Shown: positions 13,801 to 27,450, counted from the first letter of the stretch. The stretch is DNA of 64,000 nucleotides from Ehretia macrophylla (GCA_037974665.1 CM075771.1:19069425-19133424), one strand, 5' to 3'. The notes: generated from the sequence alone by a model not told the origin. Made by a program: numbers and translations.

Positions 13801-15640
13801 AGCGACGGAGACATGGTCCTAAGCCCTACGCCCTCGGTTTGCGGGCCCAGCCTCTACGTGAAGCGAAGTTGTCTTGCTCAAGGTTGCGTAGGATTCGGTA
13901 ATAAAAATGTGATGGATTAGTTTGTCGTCATTTTCACGGCTCACGACGTACAATCCGGGACGGAAAAACAGCGTAATAGGAGAAAAGTATCTAGAAACTA
14001 ATGAAAACGTTCGATTTTGGACTCTGAAAATGGGCACAGCCAAGCAGGCTTGCTGCCCACATCGTAGAGCTCTCAGAGAGCTTTTCAACGGTATGTTGTG
14101 CGCTGCGTAACTCCTTACCAATCAAAGGGTATGGGCACCAGAGCGATGGAGACTTCATCCTAAGCCCCACGCCGTCGGTTTTTGGGCCCAGCCACATGAA
14201 GCAAAGTTGTCTTGCCCAAGGTGGCGTGAGATTCGGTAATAGAAATGTGATGGATTAGGTTGTCATCCTTTTCGCGGCTCACGACGTATGATCCGGGACA
14301 GAAAAACAGCGCAAAAGAAGAAAAGTGGCTAGAAACTGATGAAAACGATCAAGTTTGGGTTTCGAAAACAGACGCTGCCGAGCACGCTAGCTTCCAACGT
14401 CGTAGAGCTCTCGGAGAGCTTTCCAACGGTATGCGGTGTGTTGCGTAACTCCTTACGGATCAAAAGTTATGGGCACCAGAGCGACGGAGACCTGGTCCTA
14501 AGCCTTACGCCCTCGGTGTGCGGGCCCAGCTTCAACGTGAAGAGAAGTTGTGTTGCCCAAGGTGGCATAGTATTCGGTAATAGATATGTGATGGATTAGG
14601 TTGTCGTCCTTTTCGCTGCTCACGACGTACGATCCGGGATGAAAAAACAGCACCAAAGAATAAAAGTGTCCCGAAACTGATGAAAATATTCGATATTGGG
14701 CTCTGAAAATTGCCGTAGCTGGGCAGGCTTGCTACCCCCGTCGTAGAACACTAGGAGAACTTTACAACGATTTGCTGTGCACCGCGTAACTCCTTACGGA
14801 TCAAAAGTTATGGCACCGGAGCGACGGAGACCGGGTCCTAAGCCCCACGCCCTCGGTTTGCGGGCCCAGCCTCTACATGAAGCGAAGTTTTCTTGCCCAA
14901 GGTGGCGTAGGATTCGGTAATAGAAATGTGATGGACTAGGTTATCATCCTTTTTGCGGCTCACGACGTAGGTTCCGGGACGGAAAAATCACGCAAAAGAA
15001 GAAAAATGTCTAGAAACTAATGAAAACGTTCGATTTTGGGCTCCGAAAACACGCGCAGTCGAGCAGGCTTGTTGCCTCTGTCGTAGAGCTCTCGGAGAGC
15101 TCTCCAACGGTATGTTGTGCGCCGCGTAACGCCCTACGGATCAAAGGTTATGGGCACCGGAGCGAAAGGGACCTCGTCCTAAGCCCCACGCCGTCGGTTT
15201 ACGGGCCTAGCCTCTACATGAAGTGAAGTTCTCTTGCCCAAGGTGGTGTGGTATTCGGTAATAGAAATGTGATGGATTAAGATGTCATCCTTTTTGCAGC
15301 TCACGACGTATGATCCGGGACGGAAAAATAGCGGAAAAGAAGAAAAGTGTCAACAAACTGATGAAAACATTCTAGTTTGGGTTCCGACAAAAGGCACAAC
15401 CGAGTAGACTTGCTGCCCATGTCGTAGAGCTCTCGTAGAGCTTTCCAATGGTATGCTGTGCACCGCGTAATCCTTACGGATCAAAAGTTATGGGCACCAG
15501 AGCGACGAAGACCTGGTCCTAAGCCCCATGCCCTCGGTTTACGGGCCCAGCCTCTACGTCAAGCAAAGTTGTCTTGCCCAAGGTGGCATGGGATTCGGTA
15601 ATAGAAATGTGATGGATTAGGTTGTCGTCCTTTTCACGGC
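7817..15640 (+). repeat. Higher-order repeat A, copy 2
   Basis: The second copy of the 23-mer unit, matched to copy 1 marker by marker at an offset that drifts from 7814 to 7830 bp through small indels. It includes inverted block 2. The nested six-monomer echo of about 2.06 kb is kept: CTCGGCGACCTTTCC lies at about 11672 and 13732. A third copy does not follow: the inverted block is absent where it would be expected near 17.0 kb. Confidence 0.83.
9234..10567 (-). repeat. Inverted satellite block 2, duplicate of block 1
   Basis: A second reverse-oriented block with the same two junctions as 1418-2748, offset by 7816-7819 bp. It has the same internal order of variant monomers. The forward motif AAGAAAAGTGTC is present at both edges, so the block sits inside a short direct repeat, as after a template switch or an insertion. 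Identical breakpoints mean that the inversion happened once and was then copied as part of a larger unit. Confidence 0.9.
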
Positions 15641-18600
15641 TCACGGCGTACTATCCGGGACGGAAAAACAATGTAAAAGAAGAAAAGTGTCCAGAAATTG
15701 ATGAAAATGTTCGATTTTGGGCTCCAAAAATAGACGCAGCCGAGCAGGCTTGCTGCCCCTGTCGTAGAACTCTCGGAGAGCTTTTCAACGGTATGCCGTG
15801 AGAAGCGTAACGCCTTACAGATCAAAAGTTATGGGCACCGGAGTGACGGAGACCTGGTCCTAAGCCCCACGCCCTCGGTTTGCGGCCCCAGGCTCTACGG
15901 GAAGCGATGTTGTCTTACCCAAGGTGGTGTGGGATTTTCTAAAAGAAATGTGATGGATTAGGTTGTCGTCCTTTCTCACGACATACGATCCAGGATTGAA
16001 AAACAATACAAAAGAAGAAATGTTTCCCGAAACTGATGAAAATGTTCAATTTTGGGCTCCCAAAACAGAAGCAACTGAGCAGGCTTGCTGCCCCCGTCGT
16101 AGAGCTCTCGAAGAGCTTTCCAACGGTATGTTGTGTGCCACATGACTCCTTACGGATCAAAGGTTATGGGCACCGGAGCGACAGAGACCTGGTCCTAAGC
16201 CCCGCGCCCTCGGTTTGCGGGCCAAGCCTCTACTTGAAGCGAAGTTGTCTTGCCCAAAGTGGCGTAGGATTCGATAATAGAAATGTGATGGATTAGCTTG
16301 TCGTCCTTTTCGCGCCTCACCACATACGATTCGGGACGAAAAAACTGCATAAAAGGAGAAAAGTGTCCAGAAACTAATGAAAACGTTCGATTTTGGGCTC
16401 CCAAAACAAGCGCAGCCGAGCAGGCTTGTTACCCCTGTCGTAGAGCTCTTGGAGAGATTTCTAATGGTATGTTGTGCCCTGCGTAACTCCTTACGGATAA
16501 AAAGTTATGGGCACCGGAGTGACGGAGACCTGGTCCTAAGCCCCACGCCCTCAGCTTGCTGGCCCAGCCTCTACGAGAAGCGAAGTTGTCTTGCCCAAGG
16601 TGGAGTGGGATTCGGTAATAGAAATGTGATAGATTAGGTTGTTTTCCTTTTCACAGCTCACCACGTACGATCCGGCACGAAAAAACAGCGCAAAAGAAGA
16701 AAAATATCCATAAACTGATGAAAACGTTCGAATTTGGGCTCCGAAAACAAGCGCAGCCGAGCAGGTTTGTTCTCCCGTCGTAGAGCTCTTGGAGAGCATT
16801 CCAACAGTATGTTGTGCGCTGCATAACGCCTTACGGATCAAAAGTTATGGGCACCGGAGAGATAGATACCTGGTCCCAAACCCTACGCCCTCGGTTTGCG
16901 GGCCCAGACTCTATGTGAAGCGAAGTTGTCTTGCCCAAGGTGCCGTGGTATTCGGTAATAGAAATGTGAAGGATTAGGTTGTCGTTCTTTTCGCAGCTCA
17001 CAACGTACGTTCTGGGACGGAAAAACAGCGCAAAAGAAGAAAAGTTTTCCGAAACTGATGAAAAGGTTCCATTTTGGGCTCTGAAAATAGGCGCAGCCGA
17101 GCAGGCTTGCTGCCCCCGTCGTAGAGCTCTCGGAGTGCTTTCCAACAATATGCTTTGCGCCGTGTCACACCTTACTGATCAAAAGTTATGAGCACCGCAG
17201 CGACGGACCCCTGGTCCTAGGCCCCACGCCTTCGGTTTGCGGCCCCAGCCTCTACGGGAAGCGAAGTTGTCATGCCCAAGGTGGCGTGGGATTTCGTAAT
17301 AGAAATATGATGGATTAGGTTGTCGTCCTTTTCACGTCTCACGACGCACGATCCAAGACGAAAAAACAGCGCAAAAGAAGAAAAGTTTCCCAAAACTGAT
17401 GAAAAGGTTTCAAATTTGATCTCTGAAAACAGACGCAGCTGAGTAGGCATGCTGCCCACATCGTAGAGCTCTTGGAGAGCTTTCAAACGGTATGCTGTGC
17501 GTTGCATAACTCCTTACGGATCGAAAGTTATGGGCACCGGAGCGACGGAGACCATGTCCTATTCCCCAGGCCCTCGGTTTGCGGGCCCAGCCTATACGTA
17601 AGGGGAAGTTCTCTTGCCCAAGGTGCCGCGCGATTCGGTAATAGAAATGTGATGGATTAGGTTGTCATCCTTATCGCGGCTCACGACGTACGATTCGGGA
17701 TAGAAAAACAGCGCAAAAGAAGAAAAGTGTCCCGAAACTGATGAAAACGTTCGATTTTGGGCTCCAAAAATAGGTGCACCCGCGCAAGCTTGCTGCCCCT
17801 ATCATAGAGCTCTTGGAGAGCTTTCCAACGATATGCTGTGCGCCTCGTAACCCCTTACGGATCAAAAGTTATGGGCACCAAAGCGATAGAGACCTGGTCC
17901 TAAGCCTTATGCCCTCAGTGTGCGGGCCCAGCCTCTACGTGAAGCAAAGTTGTCTTGCCCAAGGTGGCATGGGATTCGGTAATAAAAATGTGATGGATTA
18001 GCTTGTCGTGCTTTTCGCGGCTCACAACGTACGATCCGGGACGGGAAAACGGCGCAAAATGAGAACAGTGTCCAGGAACTGATGAAAATGTTCGATTTTG
18101 GGTTCCGAAAAAAGGTACAGCCGAGCATGCTTCTTGCCCCTGTCGTAGAGCTCTCGGAGAGCTTTCCAACGGTATGCTGTGCACCGCGTAACTCTTTACG
18201 AATCAAAAGTTATGGGCACCGGAAAGACGGAGACTTGGTCCCAAGACCCACGCCCTCGGTTTGCGGGCCCAGCCCCTACGTGAGGCGAAGTTGTCTTGCC
18301 CAAGGTACCGTGGGATTCGGTAATAGAAATGTGATGGATTAGCTTGTTGAGCTTTTCGTGGCTAACGACGTACGATCCGAGATGGAAAAACAGGGCAAAA
18401 GGAGAAATGTGTCCAGAAACGGATGAAAACATTCAATTTTGGGCTCCGAAAATAGGCGCAGCCGAGCAGACTTATTGCCCCTGTCGTAGAGCTCTCGAAG
18501 AGCTTTCCAACGGTTTGTTATGCGCATTGTAACGCCTTACGGATCAAAAGTTATGGGCACCGGAGCGATGGAGACCTGGTCCTAAGCCCCACGCCCTCGG

Positions 18601-21600
18601 TTTACGGGCACAACCTCTACATGAAGCGAAGTTGTCTTGCCCAAGGTGTCGTGGGATTCGGTAATTGAAATGTGATTGATTAGGTTGTCATCCCTTTCGC
18701 GGCTCACGACGTACGATCAGGGACGGAAAAACAACGCAAAAGAAGAAAAATGTCCAAAAACTGATGAAAACATTCAATTTTGGGCTACAAAAATAGGCGC
18801 AGCCGAGCAGACTTGCTACCCCCGTTGTAGAACTCTCGAAGAGCTTTCCAACGGTGTGCTGTGCGCTGCATAACTCCTTAAGGGTCGAAAGTTATGGGCA
18901 AAGGAGCGACGGAGACCTGGTCCTAAGCCCCATGCCCTCGGTTTGCGGTCCCAGCCTCTACTGGAAGGGAAGTTGTCTTGCCCAATATGGCGTGGGATTT
19001 GGTAATAGAAATGTGATGGATTAGGTTGTCGTCCTTTTGACAGCTCACGACGTACGATCTAGGACAGAAAAATAGCGCAAAAGAAGAAAAGTTTCCCGAA
19101 ACATGTCAACATATTCGATTTTGGGCTCCGAAAATAGGCGCAGCTGAGCAGGCTTGTTGCCCCCGTTGTAGAGCTCTCGGAGCGCTTTCCAAATGTATGA
19201 TGTGCGCCGCATAACTCCTTCCGGATCAAAAGTTATGGACACCGGGGCAACGGAGACCTGGTCACAAGCCCTACGCCCTCGCTTTGCGGGCCCAGCCTCT
19301 ACGTGAAGCGAAGTTATCTTGCCCGAGGTGGCATGGGATTCGGTAATAGAAATGTGATGGATTAAGTTGTCGTCCTTTTCGCTGCTCACGACGTACGATC
19401 CGGGACGGAAAAACATCACAAAAGAATAAAAGTGTTCAGAAACTGATGAAAATATTCAATTTTGGGATCCGAAAATAGGCGCAGCCTAGCAGGCTTATTG
19501 ACCCCGTGGTAGAGCTCTCGGAGAGCTTTCCAATGGTGTGCTGTGCGCCGCGTAACGCCTTACGGATCAAAAGTTATGGGCATTAAAGCGACGGAGACCT
19601 GGTCCTAAGCCCCACGCCCTCGGTTTGCAGGTCCAGACTCTACGTGAAGCAAAGATGTCTTGCCCAAGGTGGTGTGGGATTTGGTAACAGAAATGTGATG
19701 GATTAGGTTGTCATCCGTTTCGCTGCTCACGACGTACGAACTAGGACGAAAAAATAGCGTAAAAGTAGAAAAGTGTCCCGAAACTGATGAAAACGTTCAA
19801 TTTTGGGCTTCAAAAACAGATGCCCCCATCGTAGAGCTCTTAGAGAGCTTTCCAACGGTATGCTGTGCGCCGCGTATCTCCTTACGGATCAAAAGTTATG
19901 GGCACCGGAGCGACAGAGACTTGGTCCTAAGCCCTACGCCCTCAGTTTGCGGGCCCAGCCTCTACGTGAAGCGAAGTTGTCTTGCCCAAGGTGGCGTGGG
20001 ATTCGGTAATAGAAATGTGATGGATTAGGTTGTCGTCCCTTTCACGGCTCACGACGTACAATCCGGGAGGGAAAAACAGCGCAAAAGAAGAAAAGTGTCC
20101 CGAAATTGATGAAAAGGTTCGATATTGGGCTCCAAAAATAGGCGCGCCTGGGCAGATTTGTTATCCCCGTCGTAGAGCTCTCGGAGAACTTTCCAACGGT
20201 ATGCTGCGCACCGCGTAACTCCTTACGGATCAAAAGTTATGGGCACCGGAGCGACGAAGACCTGGTCCTAAGCCCCACGCCCTCGGTTTGCGGGCCCAGC
20301 CTCTACGTGAAGCGAAGTTGTCTCGCCTAAGGTGGCATAGGATTCAGTTATAGAAATGTGATGGATTAGATTATCATCATTTTCGCGACTCACGACGTAC
20401 GATCCGGGATGAAAAAATAGTGCAGAAGGAGAAAAGTGTCCAGAAACTGATGAAAACGTTAGATTTTGGGCACCGAAATTGGGCGCAGCAAAGCTGGCTT
20501 GCTGCCCTTGTCGTATAGCTCTCAGATAGCTTTCCAACGGTATGCTGTGCGCTTCGTAACTCCTTACCGATCAAAGGTTATGGGCATCGGAGCGACGGAG
20601 ACCTCGTCCTAAGTCCCACATCATCTGTTTATGGACCCAGCCTCTATGTGAAGCAAAGTTGTCTTGCCCAAGGTACCATGGAATTCGGTAATAAAAATGC
20701 AATGGTTTAGGTTGTCGTCCCTTTCGCGGCTCATGACGTACGATCAGAGACGGGGAAACACCGCAAAAGAAGAGAAGCGTCCCGAAGCTGATGAAAACTT
20801 TCGAGTTTAGGCTCCAAAAATAGGCGAAGCATAGCAGGCTTGCTGCCCAGGTCATAGAGCTCTTGAAGAGCTTTCCAACGGTATGTTGTGCGCCTCGTTA
20901 CTCCTTATGGATCAAAAGTTATGGGCACTAGAGCGACGGAGACCTGGTCCTAAGCCCCACGCCGTCGATTTGCGACCCCAGCCTCTACATGAATCGAAGT
21001 TGTCTTGCCCAAGGTGTCGCGGGATTTAGTAATAGAAATGTGATGGATTAGATTGTTGTCCTTTTCGCGGCTCACGATATACGATCCAAGACAGAAAAAT
21101 AGCGCAAAAGAAGAAAAGTTTCCCGAAATAGATTAAAACATTCGATTTTGGACTCCGAAAATAGGCGCAGCCGAGCAGGCTTGTTGCCCCCGTCGTAGAG
21201 CTCTCAGAGAGCTTTCCAACGGTATGCTATGCGCCGCGTAACTCCTTACGGATCAAAAGTTATGGGCACCAGAGCGACGGTGACCTAGTCCTAAGCCCCA
21301 TGCCCTCGGTTTGCGGCCTCAGCCTCTACGGGAAGCGAAGTTGTCTTACCCAAGGTGGTGTGGGATTTGGTAATAGAAATGTGATAGATTAAGTTGTCGT
21401 CCTTTTCGCGGCTCACGACGTACGATCCAGGACGGAAAAACAGCGCAAAAGAAGAAAAGTTTCCCGAAACTGATGAAAACATTCAATTTTGGGCACCGAA
21501 AATGGGCGCAGCAGAGCTGGTTTGCTGTCCCTGTAGTAGAGCTCTCAGATAGCTTTCCAACGATATGTTGTGCGCTGCGTAACTTCCTAACGATCAAAGG

Positions 21601-22076
21601 TTATGGGCACCGGAGCGACGAAGACCTCGTCCTAAGCCCCACATCGTCGGTTTACGGGCCCAGCCTTTACGTGAAGTAAATTTTTCTTGCCCAAGGTGAC
21701 ATGGGATTCGGTAATAGAAATGTGATGGATTAGTTTGTCGTCCTTTTCGGGGCTCATAACGTACGATTCGGGACGGAAAAAGTGTCCAGAAACTGATGAA
21801 AATGTTCTAGTTTTGGCTCCGAAAATAGGGGCAACCGAGTAGACTTGCTGTCCACGTCATAGAGCTCTCGGAGAGCTTTCCAACGGTATGTTGTGTGATG
21901 CGTAACTCCTTACAGATCAAAAGTTATGGGCACCAGAGCGACAGAGACCTGGCCCTAAGCCCCACGCCCTCAGTTTGCGGCCCCAACCTCTACGGGAAGC
22001 GAAGTTGTCTTGCCCAAAGAGGCATGGCATTTGATAATAGAAATGTGATGGATTAGGTTGTCGTCATTTTTGCGGC
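15641..22076 (+). repeat. Higher-order repeat B, copy 1 (19-mer, ~6.44 kb)
   Basis: From here a different higher-order unit begins. Variant monomers recur at 6404-6436 bp. Examples are the GTCTTACCCAAGG variant (15912 and 22348), AAAGGTTATGGG (about 16159 and 22563), GGATAAAAAGTTATGGG (16494 and 22898), TCCGGCACG (16671 and 23075), GTGTCACACC or CGTCGCACC in place of GCGTAACTCC (17164 and 23568), and TTTCCCAAAA (17384 and 23787). The shift from 6436 to 6404 is explained by a short deletion in copy 2 near 22394. The exact start of the unit is arbitrary. Confidence 0.8.
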
Positions 22077-25000
22077 TCACGACGTACGATCCAAGACGGA
22101 AAAATGACGCAAAAGAAGAAAAGTTTCCCGAACAAGATCAAAATGTTCGATTTTGGGCTCCAAAAATAGGCGCGGCCGAGCAGGCTTGTTGCCCCCGTCG
22201 TAGAGCTCTTGGAAAGCTTTCCAACGGTATGCTGTGCGCCGTGTAACGCCTTACAGATCAAAAGTTATGGGCACCGGAACGACGGAGACTTGGTCCTAAG
22301 CACCACGCCCTTGGTTTGCGGCCCCAGCCTGTACGGGAAGCAAAGTTGTCTTACCCAAGGTGGTGTGGGATTTGGTAATAGAAATGTGATGGATCCAGGA
22401 CGGATAAACAGCGCAAAAGAAGAAAGTTTCCCAAAACTGATGAAAACATTCAATTTTGGGCTTCAAAAACAGACGCAGCTGAGTAGGCTTGCTGCTCCCA
22501 TCGTAGAGCTCTCAGAGAGCTTTCCAACGGTATGCTGTGTGTCGCGTAACTCCTTACGGATCAAAGGTTATGGGCACCAGAGCGACAGAGACCTGGTCCT
22601 AAACCCCACGCCCTCGGTTTGCGGGCCCAACCTCTATGTGAAGCGGAGTTTTTTTGCCTAAGGTGGCGTGGGATTCAGTAATAGAAATGTAATGGATTAG
22701 CTTGTTGTCCTTTTTGTGGCTCACGACGTACGGTACGGGACGGAAAAACTGCACAAAAAAGAGAAAAATGTCCAGAAACATATGAAAACGTTCGATTTTG
22801 GGCTCCAAAAACAAATGTAGCTGAGCAGACTTGCTACCCTTGTCGTAGAGCTCTCGGAGAGTTTTCCAATGGTATGTTGTACGTTACGTAACTCCTTACG
22901 GATAAAAAGTTATGGGCATCGAAGCAACGGAGACCTGGTTCTAAACCCCATGCCGTCGGTTTTGGGCCCAGCCTCTACGAGTAGCGAAGTTGTCTTGCCC
23001 AAGGTGGAGTGGGATTCGATAATAGAAATGTGATGGATTAGGTTGTCGTTCTTTTTGCAGCTCAGCACGTACGATCCGGCACGAAAAACAGCACAAAAGA
23101 ATAAAAATGTCCAGAAACTGATGAAAACATTTGAATTTGGGTTTCGAAAACAGGCGCAGCCGAGCAGGCTTGTTTCCCCTGTCGTAGAGCTCTCGGAGAG
23201 CTTTCTAACAGTATGTTGTGCATCGCGTAACGCCTTACGGATCAAAAGTTATGGGCACTGGAGCAACAGAGACCTGGTCCTAAGCCCCACGCCCTCGGTT
23301 TGCGGGCCCAGCCTCTACTTGAAGTGAAGTTGTCTTGCCCAAGGTGGAGTAGGATTCGGTAATAGAAATGTGATGGATTAGGTTGTCGTCCTTTTCGCAG
23401 CTAACGACGTACGATTTAGGACAGAAAAATAGCGCAAAAGAAGAAAAATTTCCTGAAACTGATGAAAACGTTCCATTTTGGGCTCCAAAAATTGGCGCAG
23501 CCCAGCAGGCTTGCTGGCCCTGTCGTAGAGCTCTTGGAGTGCTTTCTAACGGTATGTTGTGCGCCGCGTCGCACCTTACGGATCAAAAGTTATGGGCACC
23601 GGAGTGACGGAGACCTGGTCCTAAGCCCCACGCCCTCGGTTTACGGCCCCAGCCTCTACGGGAAGTGAAGTTGTCTTGCCTAAGGTGGCATGGGATTTGG
23701 TAATAGAAATATGATGGATTAAGTTATCATCCTTTTTGCGACTCGCGACGTACGATCCAGGACGGAAAAATAGCGCAAAGAAGAAAAGTTTCCCAAAATT
23801 GATGAAAATGTTCCATTTTGGGCTCCGAAAATAGGCGCAAGCGAGCAGGCTGGTAGGCCCAGTCATAGAGCTTTCGGAGAGCTTTCCAACGATCTGCTGT
23901 GCACCGTATAACTCCTTACGGATCAAAAGTTATAGGCACCGGAGCGACGGAGGCCGGGTCCTAAGCCTTACGCCCTCGGTGGGCGGGCCCAGCCTTTACG
24001 TGAAGTGAAGTTGTCTTGCCCAAGGTGTCGTGAGATTCGGTAATAGAAATGTGATGGATTAGGTTATCATCTTTTTCGCTGTTCATGACGTACAATCTGG
24101 GATGGAAAAACAACGCAAAACAAGAAAAGTGTCCCGAAACTGATGAAAATGTTCGATTTTGGGCTCAAAAATAGGATCAGCTAGGCTGGCTTGCTGCTCC
24201 CACTGTAGAGCTCTCGGAGAGCTTTCCAACGGTATGTTGTGCGCCGCGTAACTCCTTACGGATCAAAAGTTATAGGCACCGGAGCGACGGAGACCTAGTC
24301 CTAAGCCCCACACCCTCGGTTTGCGGGCCCAGCCTCTACGTGAAGCGAAGTTGTCTTGCCCAAGGTGGCGTTGGATTCAGTAATAGAACTGTGATGGATT
24401 AAGTTGTTGTCCTTTTCGCGACTCACGACGTACGATCCGGGACGGAAAAACAGCGCAAAAGAAAAAAAGTATCCAGAAACTGATGAAAACATTCGAGTTT
24501 GGGCCCCAAAAATAGGCGCAGCCGTGCAGACTTGCTGCCCTCGTCGTATAGCTCTCGGAGAGCTTTCCAACGGTATGTTGTGCACTGCGTAACTCCTTAC
24601 GGATCAAAAGTTATGGGCACCAGAGCGACGGAGACCTGGTCCTAAGCCCCACGCCCTCGGTTTGCGGGACCAGCCTCTACATGAAGCAAAGTTTTCTTGC
24701 CCAAGGTGGCATGGGATTCGGTAATAGAAATGTGATGTATTCGGTTGTTGTCCTTTTCGCGACTGACGACGTACGATTCGGGACAGATAAACAGCGCAAA
24801 AGAAGAAAAGTGTCCATAAACTGATGAAAATGTTTGATTTTGGGCTTCGAAAATAGGCGCAGCCAAGCAGGCTTGCTGCCTCCGTCGTAGAGCTCTCGGA
24901 GAGCTTTGTAACGGTATGCTGTGCGGCGCGTAACGCCTTACGGATCAAAAGTTATGGGCACCGGAGCGTTGGAGACCAGGTCTTAAGCCCCACGCCCTCG

Positions 25001-26299
25001 GTTTGCACCCCCAGCCTCCACGGGAAGCGAAGTTGTCTTGCCCAAGGTGGCGTGGGATTTGGTAATAGAAATGTGATGGATTAGGCTGTAGTCCTTTTTG
25101 CGGCTCACGACATACGATATGAGAAAGAAAAACTGTGCAAAAGAAGAAAAGTGTCCCGAAATTGATGAAAACATTCGATTTTGGGCTATGAAAACAGGCA
25201 TAGACAAGCAGGTTTGCTGCCCACATCGTAGAGCTCTCGGAGAGCTTTCCAACGGTATGATGTGTGCCGCGTAACTCCTTACGGATCAAAAGTTATGGAC
25301 ACCAGAGCGACGGAGACCTGGTCCTAAGCCCCACGCCCTCGGTTTGCGGCCCCAGCCTCTACGGGAAGCGAAGTTGTCTTGCCCAAGGTGGCATGGGATT
25401 TGGTAATAGAAATGTGATGGATTAGGTTTTCGTCCTTTTCGCGGCTCACGACGTACGATCCAGGACAGAAAAACAGTGCAAAAGAAGAAAAGTGTCCCAA
25501 AATAGATGAAAATGTTCAATTTTGTTCTCCGAAAATAGGTTCAGTCGGGCAGGCTTGCTGCCCCCATCGTAGAGCTCTCAGAGAGCTTTCGAACGATATG
25601 CTGTGTGATGCGTAACTTCTTACAGATCAAAAGTTATGGGCACCGGATCGACAGAGATCTTGTCCCAAGCCCCACGCCCTCGGTTTGTGGGCCCAGCCTC
25701 TCCGTGAAGCAAAGTTGTCTTGCCTAAGGTGCCGTGAGATTCGGTAATAGAAATGTGATGGATTTGGTTGTCGTCCTTTTCGCGGCTCACGACTTATGAT
25801 CCGGGACGGAAAAACAGCGCAAAAGGAGAAAAGTGTCCAGAAACTAATGAAAACGTTTGATTTTGGGCTCCGAAAACAGGCGCAGCCGAGAAGGCTTGCT
25901 GCCCCTGTCGTAGAGCTCTCGGAGAGCTTTTCAATGGTATGTTGTGCGCTGCGTAACTCCTTACGGATCAACAGTTATGGGCACCGAAGCGACAGAGACC
26001 TGGTCCTAAGCCCCATGCCCTCGATTTGCGGACCCAACCTCTACGTGAAGCGAAGTTGTCTTGCCCAAGGTGGCGTAGGATTCTGTAATAGAAATGTGAT
26101 GTATTAGGTTGTCGTCCTTTTCGCGGCTCACCACGTACGATCCGGGACGGAAAAACAGCGCAAAAGAAGAAAAATGCCCAAAAACTAATGAAAACGTTCG
26201 AGTTTGGGCCCCGAAAACAGGCGCAGCCGAGCGAGCTTGCTGCCCCCGTCATAGAGCTCTCGGAGAGCTTTCCAACGGTATGTTGTGTGCCGCGTAACG
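22077..26299 (+). repeat. Higher-order repeat B, partial copy 2
   Basis: Matches the first two thirds of copy 1 and is then cut by the retroelement at 26300. One monomer here has lost about 37 bp around 22394. GATGGAT is joined directly to CCAGGACGG, with GAT shared by both sides of the lost piece, which suggests a microhomology deletion. Confidence 0.78.
26295..26299. repeat. Target-site duplication TAACG, left
   Basis: The five bases TAACG lie directly before the element end and recur at 36614-36618 directly after it. The satellite normally reads GCGTAACGCC here, so one copy belongs to the target. A perfect match supports a single, undisturbed insertion. Confidence 0.95.
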
Positions 26300-27392
26300 T
26301 GTCACACCCCAACCCGACCTATGGAGGTTAGACTAGGGAGTGATCTAAATATTCAAATCATATCACGTACTTAATCGTTCATGAGAGTTTAACACTTAAC
26401 GTTTTAGCCTAAACTCCACAAATTCTCTGGAAATCTGGCAGCATAACGGCTGTAATTGGGCTTTTTAGTTTGACTTAATTCTCTAAACGCCTCAAAATTT
26501 TCAATCTCAATTTCATTTCTAGCTAAGATTACTATTTATCACTAATCAAAACGCCTACTAATTATCTCGAAGTCTCGTTTGATTGACAACCTAGCATGAT
26601 ACTATGTCTCGTTTGTTTGTTAATCCTTGTTACAAAAGTACCTGTTGATCTTAGCTTAACAATGAGTACCTGCTTAAGATTGGATAGATTCATTTTACTT
26701 AATCCTTACCTGATACTTCATAATCCTATGATAGATACTAGCCAATAACGATAGCAAAAATGACCATAGTAGTGTCTATCTAGTTATGATCAGTACAAGC
26801 CAAAATTACACCCCAAATTACAACATCGGTCTTTTACAATACAATAACAAGCATCATAAGAAATGAAATAGCCTTCAAGCAACATATTGTTCACGAAATG
26901 GCCATATTCAAATAAGGCACGTATGGCAAGCAATCATTCCAATGAATCATCAATAGGCACGTTGTCCTCGGGTACCTGTTCCTGGTCTTCTTCACCTGAG
27001 ATGATAAAAGAGGGTGAGTCCTTATGAACTCAGCGAGGGGGAACGAGAAATAAGTTTTGAAACTCATTTTCCGGTTCAACTTGTAAAAACTCTTTTTGCA
27101 AGCATGACATGTATCACAAGTAAGTACATAATGTAATATAACAGTAAAAGAATACAGTTACCCGTCTTTCCTCCCCGAGGTCCTCTAAGAACCAAGCGAA
27201 AGTACTTATACACATAGTGAAAAGGATACGGTGAGCTTTTGCTCTCAGTTCATTTCCAGTATCAGTTGTTGCAGTCGACTTCAAATCATCCCCTTATCAT
27301 GCCAAATGGGTGTACTCTGGATGTACCTCGAAATCCTACGACCCAACTCTCCGATGAAGTCTAGCCCCCAAGCGAGATAGGGAATTGGACAA

Positions 27393-27450
27393 TGGTAGTC
27401 ACGGTTGCACCGGCAAGCCCGATGCCGCCTGGTGTGCATAAACGCTACCA
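27393..27450 (-). other. Conserved 58-nt stem-loop in LTR
   Basis: Nested inverted repeats: outer arms TGGTAG/CTACCA, a middle arm TCACG/CGTGA that is imperfect in some copies, and an inner arm CACCGG/CCGGTG around a loop of about 15 nt. The same structure is seen at 47092-47149 and 54108-54165 in other LTR copies, with the outer arms intact. It sits in the most conserved, GC-richer part of the LTR. It could fold in the RNA; its function is unknown. Confidence 0.6.

Larger units (their letters stand above)
1..26299. repeat. Main satellite array, ~341-bp monomer, ~77 copies
   Basis: A head-to-tail tandem array. Landmarks such as GGATTAGGTTGTCGTCC, GTAGAGCTCTCGGAGAGC and AAAAGTTATGGGCACCGG return every 340-342 bp. 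Monomers differ from each other by roughly 10-20% by eye, mostly by transitions at CpG. The monomer is rich in CpG. Its length is close to twice a ~170-bp nucleosome repeat, as is common for plant satellites. Orientation is plus for most of the block, with two inverted segments. Both strands show many 60-114-codon open frames that recur once per monomer. Because 341 is not a multiple of three, and the frames vary from copy to copy, I read them as shadows of the repeat. The array runs off the left edge of the window. On the right it is interrupted by a retroelement, whose target duplication TAACG is the last five bases. Confidence 0.97.

Noticed and set aside
1-26299. Dozens of 60-114-codon open frames on both strands, recurring with similar protein sequence
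   Set aside because: They recur once per satellite monomer in both orientations, partly because the monomer contains palindromic and stop-poor GC-rich stretches. The monomer length is not a multiple of three and frames are broken in many copies. I see no known domain.
1-26299. A CRISPR-like regular repeat array
   Set aside because: The repeats are ~341 bp, contiguous and without unique spacers, in a plant context.
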